Shown here piece by piece: positions 33,595 to 41,741 of a DNA stretch of 64,000 nucleotides. The DNA lies in NCBI GenBank assembly GCA_020633415.1, contig JACKDQ010000010.1:1-64000 (forward strand), read 5' to 3'. Positions within the stretch are counted from its first letter, which is position 1. Every line of letters begins with the position of its first letter. Under the pieces are notes generated by a model, which was not told the origin of the DNA, made no database searches, and was given only the letters and a program-made list of their open reading frames with translations. Made by a program: the position numbers and the translations under genes. The stretch is from Deltaproteobacteria bacterium. Lineage in GTDB: Bacteria > Myxococcota_A > Polyangia > GCA-2747355.

Positions 33595-35046
33595 CTACTC
33601 GGGAACGATCGTCAGCGGTACCGAGAGACCGTAGCTGGTCGGATTGCCCGCGCGCATGATGTCCATCCGCAACTTGGCGATGCCGAGCGGGGCGGCGGGG
33701 GACGCCTTGAGCAGGTAGACTAGCGTGGACCGCTGACCTCCGGAAAGATAGAGCGGGCCTCCGCTCAGTGGTTGGGCAAGGACGCCCGTCGGAGACAGCA
33801 GCTTGGTCAGCGAAAACAGCGATAGCGGACATCCGGTGGCGTCGTTGTTTGTCACGCGCACCAGCAGCGTCGCGGTTTCGCCGCGCGCGATGCTGGCCAG
33901 CGGTTGTCCCAGTTCGATCGTCGCGTGCTGCTGACAGGCGCCTGGCGTTGGCCCCTGCGGGAGCTCGATCTCGACGATCGCTTGGTTGCTGTCGCCGCTC
34001 TTGGCGCTGATCCGCAGACCAGAAACCGGGTCCAGATAGCTCTGGCCGAACGGCAACGGCGCATCGCGGATGTCGGAGTTGGCATCGGGGCCACTGCCTG
34101 GCGTCATGTCCAAAAGCTGCGAACCGAGACCGTAGGGTTGGCTGCCCAACAGCACGCGTATGCCCTGCCACTGACCGGGTGGCGTCTGCCGGTCGACGCC
34201 GTGAGCTTGACGGTATTCCAGATAATAGTACTCGCGACGGCTGCCGTCGGGGCTGATCGCCTTGAGCACCCGCAGCCCGCGTTTGCGCTGATCGTCTTTG
34301 CTCAGCACGCCGAGAATGTACGTTCCCGAGTCGCTGACGGTGGTGATCGGTCCGTGGTCAGCCGTTTCGAACCAGCCCGCCTTTTCCATCTGCACCACGT
34401 TAAAATGTCCGCGCCCGACAGCCATCACGTCCGCCGGGTCGCCATATTCGGCGATCGCCGCAAAAGGCGGCTCGCCATCCGCTGGCAGAGTGACGTCGCC
34501 GCAGTCGACGCTCCGCGAGTGCGCGAGACCAAAGGTATGGCCGAGTTCATGGATAACCGTCTTCGGTTCGCGTATGCCGTTGATGTAGGCCGCACGCTGG
34601 GCAAACGCGCCACCGGCGACTGGGCAGGCACCAGTTGATGGGACGAAAAGCAGCACGCGATCGTAGCTGTCCGGAACCAGCGAATCATCCGCCAACGCGG
34701 CGCTCACGCGGTCATACCAGGATTGCGGCTCGCAGAGATCGCCCCCAGCGATCTGCAGTGGACCGACGACGGTGGTGTTGAGCCAAAGCTTTTGCCGGGT
34801 CACCTCACGATAGTAGGCGTTGACCGGGCCACTCATCATCAGTTCGACAGCTGGCACTGTCCACAGCTGCTGCTTGCCAGGGAAGCTGACGATCGCCGCC
34901 AGCACGCGCAGCTCGCCATGGTGACTGCTGATTCGTCGCTCGCTCTCGGTCTTTCCTGTCGCATCGATGGTTGCAGCGGGCGCGCAGGCGAAGAGCGCCA
35001 ATGTGCCACACAAGATAGTGCTACTCGACCAGCTCGTTGTTTGCAT
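33595..35046 (-). CDS. Gametolysin-like (M11-type) metalloprotease lipoprotein
   Basis: 483 residues; the signal LALFAC has a lipobox. The zinc-binding metzincin motif HELGHTFGLAHS is followed by a Met-turn region (DPADVMAVGRGHFNV), as in peptidase family M11. Before it lie cysteines and a pro-domain-like part. From about residue 390 (ATIELGQPLASIARGETATLLVRVTNND) there is a beta-sandwich resembling NEW3/alpha-galactosidase-associated domains. The ATG directly follows the TAA of the upstream amidohydrolase gene (no gap), so the two are translationally coupled. Predicted secreted or outer-membrane protease. Confidence 0.88.
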   Translation of the reverse strand: MQTTSWSSSTILCGTLALFACAPAATIDATGKTESERRISSHHGELRVLAAIVSFPGKQQLWTVPAVELMMSGPVNAYYREVTRQKLWLNTTVVGPLQIAGGDLCEPQSWYDRVSAALADDSLVPDSYDRVLLFVPSTGACPVAGGAFAQRAAYINGIREPKTVIHELGHTFGLAHSRSVDCGDVTLPADGEPPFAAIAEYGDPADVMAVGRGHFNVVQMEKAGWFETADHGPITTVSDSGTYILGVLSKDDQRKRGLRVLKAISPDGSRREYYYLEYRQAHGVDRQTPPGQWQGIRVLLGSQPYGLGSQLLDMTPGSGPDANSDIRDAPLPFGQSYLDPVSGLRISAKSGDSNQAIVEIELPQGPTPGACQQHATIELGQPLASIARGETATLLVRVTNNDATGCPLSLFSLTKLLSPTGVLAQPLSGGPLYLSGGQRSTLVYLLKASPAAPLGIAKLRMDIMRAGNPTSYGLSVPLTIVPE

Positions 35047-36222
35047 TTAGATCCCCAGTAGCGCTTTGGCGTTGTCGTGCAAGATCATCTTGGTTTCCTG
35101 GTCGGTGAGTCCTCCTTGGCCGATCTGGCTCTGATGCATCTTCAGCAACGTGCTGCGCATGATCTCGGGCTGACGTTGCGGCGCTGAGGCGCCGATCCAA
35201 TCGGTGGCGAACAGCACCTTGTCGATCCCTGTCCGTCGCCAGTGCGCGACGATAGCTTTCCGTTGCGCTGAGCTCGCCGAAGAAGAGAGCAGACTGATAT
35301 CGGTGTATAGACCGTCGCCGCTCTTTCTATCGGCAAGCAGTGCATTGTGCGCGAGAATCACCCGTGGTGAGCCTGGCTCTTGGATCAGCGCCAGGAGTGC
35401 ATTCCTAGTTGCGGTCGGGTTGGGAAGCCCTGCGAAGCCAGGGTGAATCAACACCGGCCAGCGATAGTCGGCGGCACGCTTGAGGATCGCGCGCAGCTGT
35501 GACGCGGCGGCGGAGCCGGAGACATCCTGCAAGCTGACTGGCTGGATGAGCAACTTGAGACCACGCAGGCCGAGCTGCCGACAGAGGGACATCTGCTCCA
35601 GTACCCAATCTTCGTCCAGTGGCACAGCGCAAAAGCCGATCAGGCGGGATGTGTCGTGGGAAACGACGTTGGCGAGATATTGATTCTCTTGCGCGACTAG
35701 CGAACGCTGCTTGCTCAGTGTAACGGAGCTACCATCGGCCGCTAGCGTGACCAGCGCGCCGACCCGCGCGCTGGCAGAGAGCAGGTAGCCGCCGCTGAGC
35801 ACAACGGCGTAACTCAATTTCGCGCGGTCCATCCACGCAAGCAACGTTGGTCCGCTCAGCTGCGCGAGGTGCGGTTTGATCGCCGGCATTGCAGCGCGCA
35901 AGGTTGCCGATACCGTATGCACATGCACGTCGACCGCATACGCTGCCAGCCGTGGCCCGGCCGCGTCAGGCCGAGCGAGATCGCTGGCGACTCCCTGGTC
36001 GGCTTGCGCCAGATCGCTCTGCACCGCTCCACTGTCACCTTGTGGACCAGGACCTTTCTCGCTTCCCGACGCACTGTCCGTCGGGAAGTTCGGGCCCGCG
36101 TCATAGGCCGACTTGCCAGTGTCGTCGAGCGAAACGGCCGCATCTCGGTGTTGTCCGCTGCGCGGCGCGTCGCCAGCGCAGCCCGCGGTGATCAGTGCCA
36201 CGATCGCGAAGATCCCTCTCAT
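35047..36222 (-). CDS. Amidohydrolase-family (COG2159-type) lipoprotein
   Basis: 391 residues from the ATG at 36222 with GGAGG six bases upstream. Lipoprotein signal (ALITAGC), Asp-rich linker, then a TIM-barrel metal hydrolase: metal ligands DVHVH near residue 105, His of LIHPG, His of ILAHN and Asp of LFATDW. This is the amidohydrolase-2 set found in decarboxylases and lactonases. Export as a lipoprotein is unusual for the family and suggests an envelope or extracellular substrate. It is first of a two-gene operon with the M11 protease. Confidence 0.85.
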   Translation of the reverse strand: MRGIFAIVALITAGCAGDAPRSGQHRDAAVSLDDTGKSAYDAGPNFPTDSASGSEKGPGPQGDSGAVQSDLAQADQGVASDLARPDAAGPRLAAYAVDVHVHTVSATLRAAMPAIKPHLAQLSGPTLLAWMDRAKLSYAVVLSGGYLLSASARVGALVTLAADGSSVTLSKQRSLVAQENQYLANVVSHDTSRLIGFCAVPLDEDWVLEQMSLCRQLGLRGLKLLIQPVSLQDVSGSAAASQLRAILKRAADYRWPVLIHPGFAGLPNPTATRNALLALIQEPGSPRVILAHNALLADRKSGDGLYTDISLLSSSASSAQRKAIVAHWRRTGIDKVLFATDWIGASAPQRQPEIMRSTLLKMHQSQIGQGGLTDQETKMILHDNAKALLGI

Positions 36223-36437
36223 CCGCTCCTCCCCAGCGTGCTTCGAAATGCAGCGTGTGTGCCAAAGACAACGCGGCGAAATTCTGCGGCTCGCAGGAAC
36301 ACGGTGAGCATTCAACAGGGGGCGCAAAGCCGCTGTCCGAGGCGAACGGCCCCTGGCCCAGGGCGATGCCTTCTTGCGCGCTAGCTTATCGCCGATCACT
36401 TGCCACTTCGCTCGCGGCCCAGCGGCGACACGCCTCG

Positions 36438-37145
36438 CTAGCGGCTCCGGGCGTCAAGGTCTAGCGGGGTATACCGTTGGCGGTACGCGCGCCAATGACG
36501 GGCCGGTTGCCACGGGTAGCTCCAGAGAATCACTTCGCCGATGGCGATGCCGATGCCGGCCGAGATGATGCCGCGACGCCAAGCGTCGTAGCCCAAGCCA
36601 ACGACGACGGCGCCGCCGATATTGAGCAACAGATTCGCGACGTGCGCGAGCCAGAAGTAGCGCTCTTCCGAGCGCACCGCGTCGCTGCGCAGCAGGGCCT
36701 CCGCATGGCGTAGGCGAACAAGCTCCTGGTCCAATGTGCCTTGCATCCGCCGTGGTAACGGCGCTGCGCCATGAACCGCGCGTGGCATGCGCAGCGCAAG
36801 ATTAACCAGGCCGACGGTGGCTAGCACTGTCGACACCATGAACTCTCCTTGTGCACCCCGATCGTCGGCTGCCCAGCCAGCCCGCGTTCCCTGGACGACG
36901 AGCCCGACGGCGTGAAAGCCGATCCAGCCGTAGGTCCACAGCCGCGCGTGCGTTCGACTGTCCTCTAGTGCCTGCTCAATCCAACGAATGCGCGATCCGA
37001 TCTGATCCAAAGAAGGTGCGACGGGGTTCGCTGCCTGCGTTGGGGCGGATGAGGCGTCAACGGCCCAGAGCAACGTGCAGAGCAGACAGGCGATCGGTGC
37101 GTATCTCCGCGCGCTAATCGCCGTCGGTCGTCGATTGTACGCCAC
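36438..37145 (-). CDS. Hypothetical membrane protein
   Basis: 235 residues. A signal or first membrane segment (IACLLCTLLWAVDASSA), a short helical part and about four further hydrophobic segments (LWTYGWIGFHAVGLVVQ, MVSTVLATVGLVNLAL, FWLAHVANLLLNIGGAVVVG and IISAGIGIAIGEVILWSYPW). No family recognised. It lies between the cytochrome and amidohydrolase genes on the same strand. Confidence 0.75.
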   Translation of the reverse strand: MAYNRRPTAISARRYAPIACLLCTLLWAVDASSAPTQAANPVAPSLDQIGSRIRWIEQALEDSRTHARLWTYGWIGFHAVGLVVQGTRAGWAADDRGAQGEFMVSTVLATVGLVNLALRMPRAVHGAAPLPRRMQGTLDQELVRLRHAEALLRSDAVRSEERYFWLAHVANLLLNIGGAVVVGLGYDAWRRGIISAGIGIAIGEVILWSYPWQPARHWRAYRQRYTPLDLDARSR

Positions 37146-37187
37146 GCTAGCGCCCGGATCGCGCCGTCCGTCGTCGTGCGACGAAGG

Positions 37188-38702
37188 CTACCAGTGACGA
37201 TTGGTGTGCTGGTGGTTGTGGCAGACGAGCGTGCATTGCTTTGTCGTCGCGTTGAAGCCGCTGGGGCCGCAGAAGTCCTTTGATCCGTCTGCGTGGCGCT
37301 GAGGATCGACGATCTTCTTTTGCGCATCTACCACGCAGCCGTGGCACTCGCTGCAGGCGAAGCCCGCCGTAAGAATGTGCCGACGGTGCTGGCCAGAAAG
37401 CGTCATCGCCGTGCCGTCGCTTTCGTCGTCGTGACACGCCGAACAGCCGCCGCTGAGCGAACCGGTCCACGTGGCATTGCCGTTGGCTCCGTTGCCGTCA
37501 CCGTGGCAGTACACGTTGGAGCAGACCAGGCTGGTGGTGTTCAATGTCGCACCGCTGGCGAGGCCGGAAAAGCTCACCTCGGCGTTGGGCGATCCGTCGA
37601 TATGTCCCGCCGCCAGCGCGCCGCTGGGCTTTATGTGACAAACGGTGCAATCGTAGCGCGCTTTGCCGCCCGCCCAGACGTGCGTCGAGTGCTGACCGAC
37701 GCCTCGTGCTGTCGTCGCCGTTTGGCCAGCGACGGATTGCGGTGGTGCGCCAGTCTGGTTGTCGGTGCCGCCATGGCAAAACGTGCACTTGGTTTGCCAA
37801 CCCGCGTGGCAGTTTTCGCAGCTAACCGCGGTGCTGCCGCCCAGCAGGTCGTTGCCGTGGCAGGCTTGGCAATCCGTTGGCTTAGCGACAAACGCAGTGC
37901 CGTGCACGCTGCCTGTCGCCCAGCCGGTCGGATGAGGGCTGACGACATCGAGCTTGCCGTTGATATGCAGATTGGGTGCGATGATCTTCATCTGCGCGTC
38001 GATCACGGCGACGTGACACTTGTAACAATCCGCCGACGCGACGTGGTTTTGCGTCGGCGGAAGGCTGTGGCACGCGCCGCACTTGACCTGCGATCCATCG
38101 ACTTTGGTCCATACCGGCGTGGTCGTTGTGCCGCCCGACAGTGTGGCACCGTGGCAGTATGCGCTGGTACAGCTCACGCCGTTGAATTGCGGATTGGCGT
38201 TGTCACTTTTGGCCCGCGCCGAAAAAGTCAGCTCCGCAGGCAGCGCGGTGTCGAAGTGGCCGGGGTCGGTGAGCGACTGCGGAACCTTGTGGCAATCGCT
38301 GCAAAGGATCTGGTCGTGCCAGCTCGACGACCGCAGGTGGGATTGGTGGGCGCCCACGCCGCGCTCGGTGGTCGCGATCTTGCCGGTCGTACTGCGCGGT
38401 GGCGCGGTGTTTTGCGCGCTGCCGTGGCACACGGTGGCGCAGGTCGTCGAGCCGTCGAAGGTTAATCCGCCGCCGTCTGCGCGCGTCGCAGCATCGGTGG
38501 CCAAAGCGCCGTCCGGCTGCGCGTCGGGAGCGACGCTATCGGGCGCGACGGCGTCGCGTGAGAGCGTCGTATCCGTCGACGGGACATCGTGAGCAGTGCG
38601 GCTGTCGCGCACTGCACCGTCGTGTTGTCCGGTGACAGCGTTCCCATCGCAGCCGACGAGCACGGAAAACCCAGCGCAGCATAGCAGCGCCAAACGGTGC
38701 AT
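37188..38702 (-). CDS. Multihaem c-type cytochrome lipoprotein (13 candidate haem sites)
   Basis: 504 residues from the ATG at 38702 (AGGA upstream). Lipobox in SVLVGC. After an Asp/Ala-rich linker come nine CXXCH sites (CSDCH, CGACH, CYKCH, CQACH, CENCH, CTFCH, CTVCH, CSACH, CSECH), two CX4CH (CTSAYCH, CSNVYCH) and two CX3CH (CATVCH, CTLVCH). The CX4CH-CXXCH arrangement matches the GSu-type cytochrome domain described from Geobacter. It is a likely outer-membrane or periplasmic electron carrier. No partner porin or reductase gene is seen nearby. Confidence 0.9.
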   Translation of the reverse strand: MHRLALLCCAGFSVLVGCDGNAVTGQHDGAVRDSRTAHDVPSTDTTLSRDAVAPDSVAPDAQPDGALATDAATRADGGGLTFDGSTTCATVCHGSAQNTAPPRSTTGKIATTERGVGAHQSHLRSSSWHDQILCSDCHKVPQSLTDPGHFDTALPAELTFSARAKSDNANPQFNGVSCTSAYCHGATLSGGTTTTPVWTKVDGSQVKCGACHSLPPTQNHVASADCYKCHVAVIDAQMKIIAPNLHINGKLDVVSPHPTGWATGSVHGTAFVAKPTDCQACHGNDLLGGSTAVSCENCHAGWQTKCTFCHGGTDNQTGAPPQSVAGQTATTARGVGQHSTHVWAGGKARYDCTVCHIKPSGALAAGHIDGSPNAEVSFSGLASGATLNTTSLVCSNVYCHGDGNGANGNATWTGSLSGGCSACHDDESDGTAMTLSGQHRRHILTAGFACSECHGCVVDAQKKIVDPQRHADGSKDFCGPSGFNATTKQCTLVCHNHQHTNRHW

Positions 38703-38806
38703 CGCATTTTCCTGATCTTGAAGATTCGAGTGTAGCACAGCGCGGCTGCCTGCGCGTCAAGGGCAGAAGCGTTGACCGTTAGGACCAGCGCACGCGAACG
38801 AGAACG

Positions 38807-40495
38807 CTACGCTGCGCCGTCGACCAACGCTTTGGCGACGACCTTGAGCGCTAGCGTTTCTTCGGCACCCTCGAAGATCGAAAGCACGCGCGCGTCGACA
38901 AAGTAGCGACTGACCGCCGTCTCCTCCGCATAGCCCATACCACCGTGGATTTGCATCGCTTCGCGCGTCAGCCACTCGGCGGTGCGGCTGGCGTAGAGCT
39001 TGACCATCGACGCTTCCATCTGGCCTTTGCCGCTGTCCATCAGCTCGCCCACGCCGTAGGTGAACTCGCGCGCCGCGCAGAGCGTTGCCGCCATCCGCGC
39101 CAGCTTGACCTCGGTCAGCTGATAGTTGGCGATCGGTTGGCCGAAAACCTTGCGCTCTTGGGCGTAGCTCACCGCGCGCTCGAACGCTGCGCGCATCACA
39201 CCACAAGCGCGCGCTGCGGTTTGGATCCGTCCGCCAGCGAAGCCGGCCATGATCGTGTAAAAGCCGCGTCCCGCCCCGTCGGGGCCACCGATTAGGGCGT
39301 CTTGCGGCACGTAGTAGTTGTCGAAAAACAGATCGTAAGAGTGCATGCCGCGATAGCCGATCGTCGCGATCGCGCGGCCGGAGAGCGTACCGCCGCCGAG
39401 CTCAACCGGTTGGCTATATTCAAAGTCGTGGCCGTCGTAACTCGGCTTTTCGGCGAGAAACACCGACAAGCCTTTGCGGCCCGCTTTGGGATCGGGGTCG
39501 GTGCGCGCTAAGAGCAGCAGCAGGCCAGCCTTGCCAGCAAACGTGCCCCAGCTCTTGCTACCCGAGAGTAGCCATCCCGGATGGGCCGGATGTTCTGGTG
39601 TTGTCGGGGTTGCGCGAAACTTCATTTGCGCAACGTCGGAGCCATAATCGGGCTCGGTGACCGCCACACCGCAGAGCGGATCGCCTTCGGCCAGCTTGGG
39701 CAACCAATACTCCTTCTGCGCTTCGGTGCCGCCGGCGAGCAGCGCGCGCGCGAGGATTTCGGGGCGGGTGATCAGCGAACCAGCCGCGCCCAAACTACCG
39801 CGCGACAGCTCCTCGGTGACGATGATCATGCCCATATTGTCTTCGTGATCGTCGTCCTGCAGACCACCGAAGCGCTCGGGGATCGACAGACCAAAGCAGC
39901 CCAGCGCTTTGACCTGGTCAAGGATCTGCGGCGGGATCAGCTGGTCGTGGCGGTGTATCTCTTCGGCGAGCGGAGCGACCACATCGTTGGCGAAGTCGCG
40001 AAAGGTGTCGCGCATCAACTCGTGTTTTTCATCGAGCACTAGCGTGCCCAACGAGCCATTTCTGGCGACCACTTCTTTGCCCAGCGCGCTGAGCTGCGCG
40101 GCGGCGAGCAGCTCGTCGCAAAAGCGCCTCACGTCGCTGTGTCCCAGGCCTTCGCGATACTCGGCTTCGCTGAGTTGATAATCGGCCAGCCGCGTGACGG
40201 TGCGTGCGTTGGCGCTGGCCAGCGCTTCAGCGCAAAACGTTAACGCCAGGCGAGCTTCGTAAGTTGCTGTGGCGTCTTGGGTCAACACGCGGCTCGCATG
40301 TTTCAGCGCAAAGTCGGCTGCCGTTAGCTCGGCCGAGGAGACCGCGCCGTCATAGCAGAGCAGCTGGTACGTATCGAGCTTGGAACTCGAAACGCGTCCG
40401 GCGTCGCTGCAGCGCAGCTTGAGTTTGCTCCAGACCTGAGTGAGCGTCTGCTTGCCGCGGTTTAAGGCTTGTTGCGCGCGCGCTATATCGGTCAC
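38807..40495 (-). CDS. mcd: (2S)-methylsuccinyl-CoA dehydrogenase-like acyl-CoA dehydrogenase
   Basis: 562 residues, GTG start with AGGAG seven bases upstream. It is about 150 residues longer than ordinary acyl-CoA dehydrogenases because of a helical N-terminal extension, as in methylsuccinyl-CoA dehydrogenase of the ethylmalonyl-CoA pathway. From residue about 150: LMRDTFRDFANDVVAPLAEE, GLSIPERFGG, EELSRGSLG, VAVTEPDYGSDVAQMK, GYRGMHSYDLFFD, GRIQTAARACGV, RKVFGQPI and IHGGMGYAEE. The catalytic Glu is kept in IFEGAEE. FAD-dependent, probably ETF-linked. It lies next to a CitE-like lyase, which supports the pathway reading. Alternative: another acyl-CoA dehydrogenase with the same extension. 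Confidence 0.75.
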   Translation of the reverse strand: MTDIARAQQALNRGKQTLTQVWSKLKLRCSDAGRVSSSKLDTYQLLCYDGAVSSAELTAADFALKHASRVLTQDATATYEARLALTFCAEALASANARTVTRLADYQLSEAEYREGLGHSDVRRFCDELLAAAQLSALGKEVVARNGSLGTLVLDEKHELMRDTFRDFANDVVAPLAEEIHRHDQLIPPQILDQVKALGCFGLSIPERFGGLQDDDHEDNMGMIIVTEELSRGSLGAAGSLITRPEILARALLAGGTEAQKEYWLPKLAEGDPLCGVAVTEPDYGSDVAQMKFRATPTTPEHPAHPGWLLSGSKSWGTFAGKAGLLLLLARTDPDPKAGRKGLSVFLAEKPSYDGHDFEYSQPVELGGGTLSGRAIATIGYRGMHSYDLFFDNYYVPQDALIGGPDGAGRGFYTIMAGFAGGRIQTAARACGVMRAAFERAVSYAQERKVFGQPIANYQLTEVKLARMAATLCAAREFTYGVGELMDSGKGQMEASMVKLYASRTAEWLTREAMQIHGGMGYAEETAVSRYFVDARVLSIFEGAEETLALKVVAKALVDGAA

Positions 40496-40518
40496 GTCGG
40501 ACTCCTCGGGCGATGTTT

Positions 40519-40566
40519 GGCAAAAAACCGCCTAGGCAAAAAAACGCCTAGGCGAAAAACCGCCTG
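40519..40566 (-). repeat. 16-bp tandem repeat, three copies, between mcd and lyase genes
   Basis: Three abutting imperfect 16-bp units (40519-40534, 40535-40550, 40551-40566). On the minus strand each runs GGCG, a T-run of 5-7, then GCC or CGCC, with CCTAGG at the junctions. The right end encodes the last residues (RFFA) and the TAG stop of the lyase gene. Each unit is a small hairpin followed or filled by Ts, so the array might slow transcription between the two genes. Confidence 0.85.
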
Positions 40567-41537
40567 TTGACCTCGGCAGGAAGGGTCGTGCCGAAGACGT
40601 GCGCTTCTTGGACCAGGTGCCAGCAGTCGCGGTATGTCGCGCGGTCGTGGAGTTCGCCTTCGTGTTGGATCGGTCCCCAGTCGGCGTCCTGTGCCTTAAG
40701 CAGGATGTCACAGGCATGTTTGATCTTGGAGAAGTCCGGTTGCATCGCTTCGAGGATCGCTTCGATCTGCGTCGGATAGATGCTCCACATCCGCAAGAAG
40801 CCAAACTCGCGGCGCGCACGTCGCGCATCCTGATAGGTTTGGTAGCGATTCTTCAGATCGAGCGTGACGTTATGTGCTGGCACCACGCCATTGGCCAGCG
40901 CCGCGGCGACGGTCTCGGTCTTGGCGCGGGCGATCAACCGATGCTCGAATTGGCCCGGTGAACGCATCGCGTCTGAGGGAACCGCGCCCTGGTGGCCGCT
41001 GACGAAGTCCATCAAGCCGAAATCGAGCACCTGCATCCAGGGCAACGCGGCGATCTCCCAGACTTCGCGCAGCGCGCCTTGGGTTTCGATCAGCGTGTGG
41101 ATTGGAATCTCACGCTTGATGCCGTGTTTTTCGCAGCTGGCGCGGATGTAGTCGATCATCTCCGCGACCTGGGCTGCACGCGTCGGCTTGGGGATCGTGA
41201 TGTACGCGGTGAGCTCACCTCCCTCGGGGATCAGCAGGTCGACGTCTTGTTTCCAATGCACGTTGGTGTAGTCGTGGATGCGTACACCGAGCATGCGATG
41301 TTGGTTGAGCGCGCTCTTCAGCTGGGCGACCACCATCTGCATGTGCTCTTTTTCTTGGCCAGTCTTCGCGCCGTCTTCGCAGTCGGCGGTGATGTCGAAA
41401 CGGCCACCGAGCTTGTTTTGGATCTCTAGCGCTTTGCTGATCAGCTTTTCTGAGCCGGCGAAATGTTCGCAGGCGGGGATCACGGGGATCGGCTTTTCGC
41501 CGGCGAAGAGCACGTCGTTGGGGTGTTTTGCAGCCAC
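40548..41537 (-). CDS. HpcH/HpaI / CitE-like (malyl-CoA-type) lyase
   Basis: 329 residues from the GTG at 41537, chosen because AGGGAGG lies six bases upstream (an earlier in-frame GTG at 41561 lacks this). TIM-barrel aldolase family: DITADCEDGAKTG (metal-binding acids), VGVRIHDYTN, YITIPKPT, IPIHTLIETQGALREVWEI (metal Glu), LDFGLMDFVSGHQG, and MWSIYPTQI near the end. The family cleaves malyl-CoA, methylmalyl-CoA, citryl-CoA or similar esters. This subgroup is longer and divergent from classical Mcl1, so the substrate is inferred from its neighbour, the methylsuccinyl-CoA dehydrogenase-like gene downstream in the same operon. Confidence 0.82.
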   Translation of the reverse strand: MAAKHPNDVLFAGEKPIPVIPACEHFAGSEKLISKALEIQNKLGGRFDITADCEDGAKTGQEKEHMQMVVAQLKSALNQHRMLGVRIHDYTNVHWKQDVDLLIPEGGELTAYITIPKPTRAAQVAEMIDYIRASCEKHGIKREIPIHTLIETQGALREVWEIAALPWMQVLDFGLMDFVSGHQGAVPSDAMRSPGQFEHRLIARAKTETVAAALANGVVPAHNVTLDLKNRYQTYQDARRARREFGFLRMWSIYPTQIEAILEAMQPDFSKIKHACDILLKAQDADWGPIQHEGELHDRATYRDCWHLVQEAHVFGTTLPAEVNRRFFA

Positions 41538-41741
41538 GGTAACCTCCCTGGTCGTCAGCACTTAAAACGCACTGCGCTAGCACGCTAAAGCAGGTTTACA
41601 CACTTGGCAAGTCTTATTTGACGCGGTGCATCATGGTCGACTGGCGATGGCTCGGGCGGCGCTTTGTCGCTGGTCAATTCACCGCGCGCCAGCGTCGAAG
41701 CCGCGCGACGAGGTCAGCAACCCAGGGTAAGCTGCCTATCG

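Noticed and set aside
37293..38465. 390-codon frame antisense to the multihaem cytochrome
   Set aside because: Haem motifs on the other strand are decisive; this frame has Arg/Val/Ala-rich low-information sequence.
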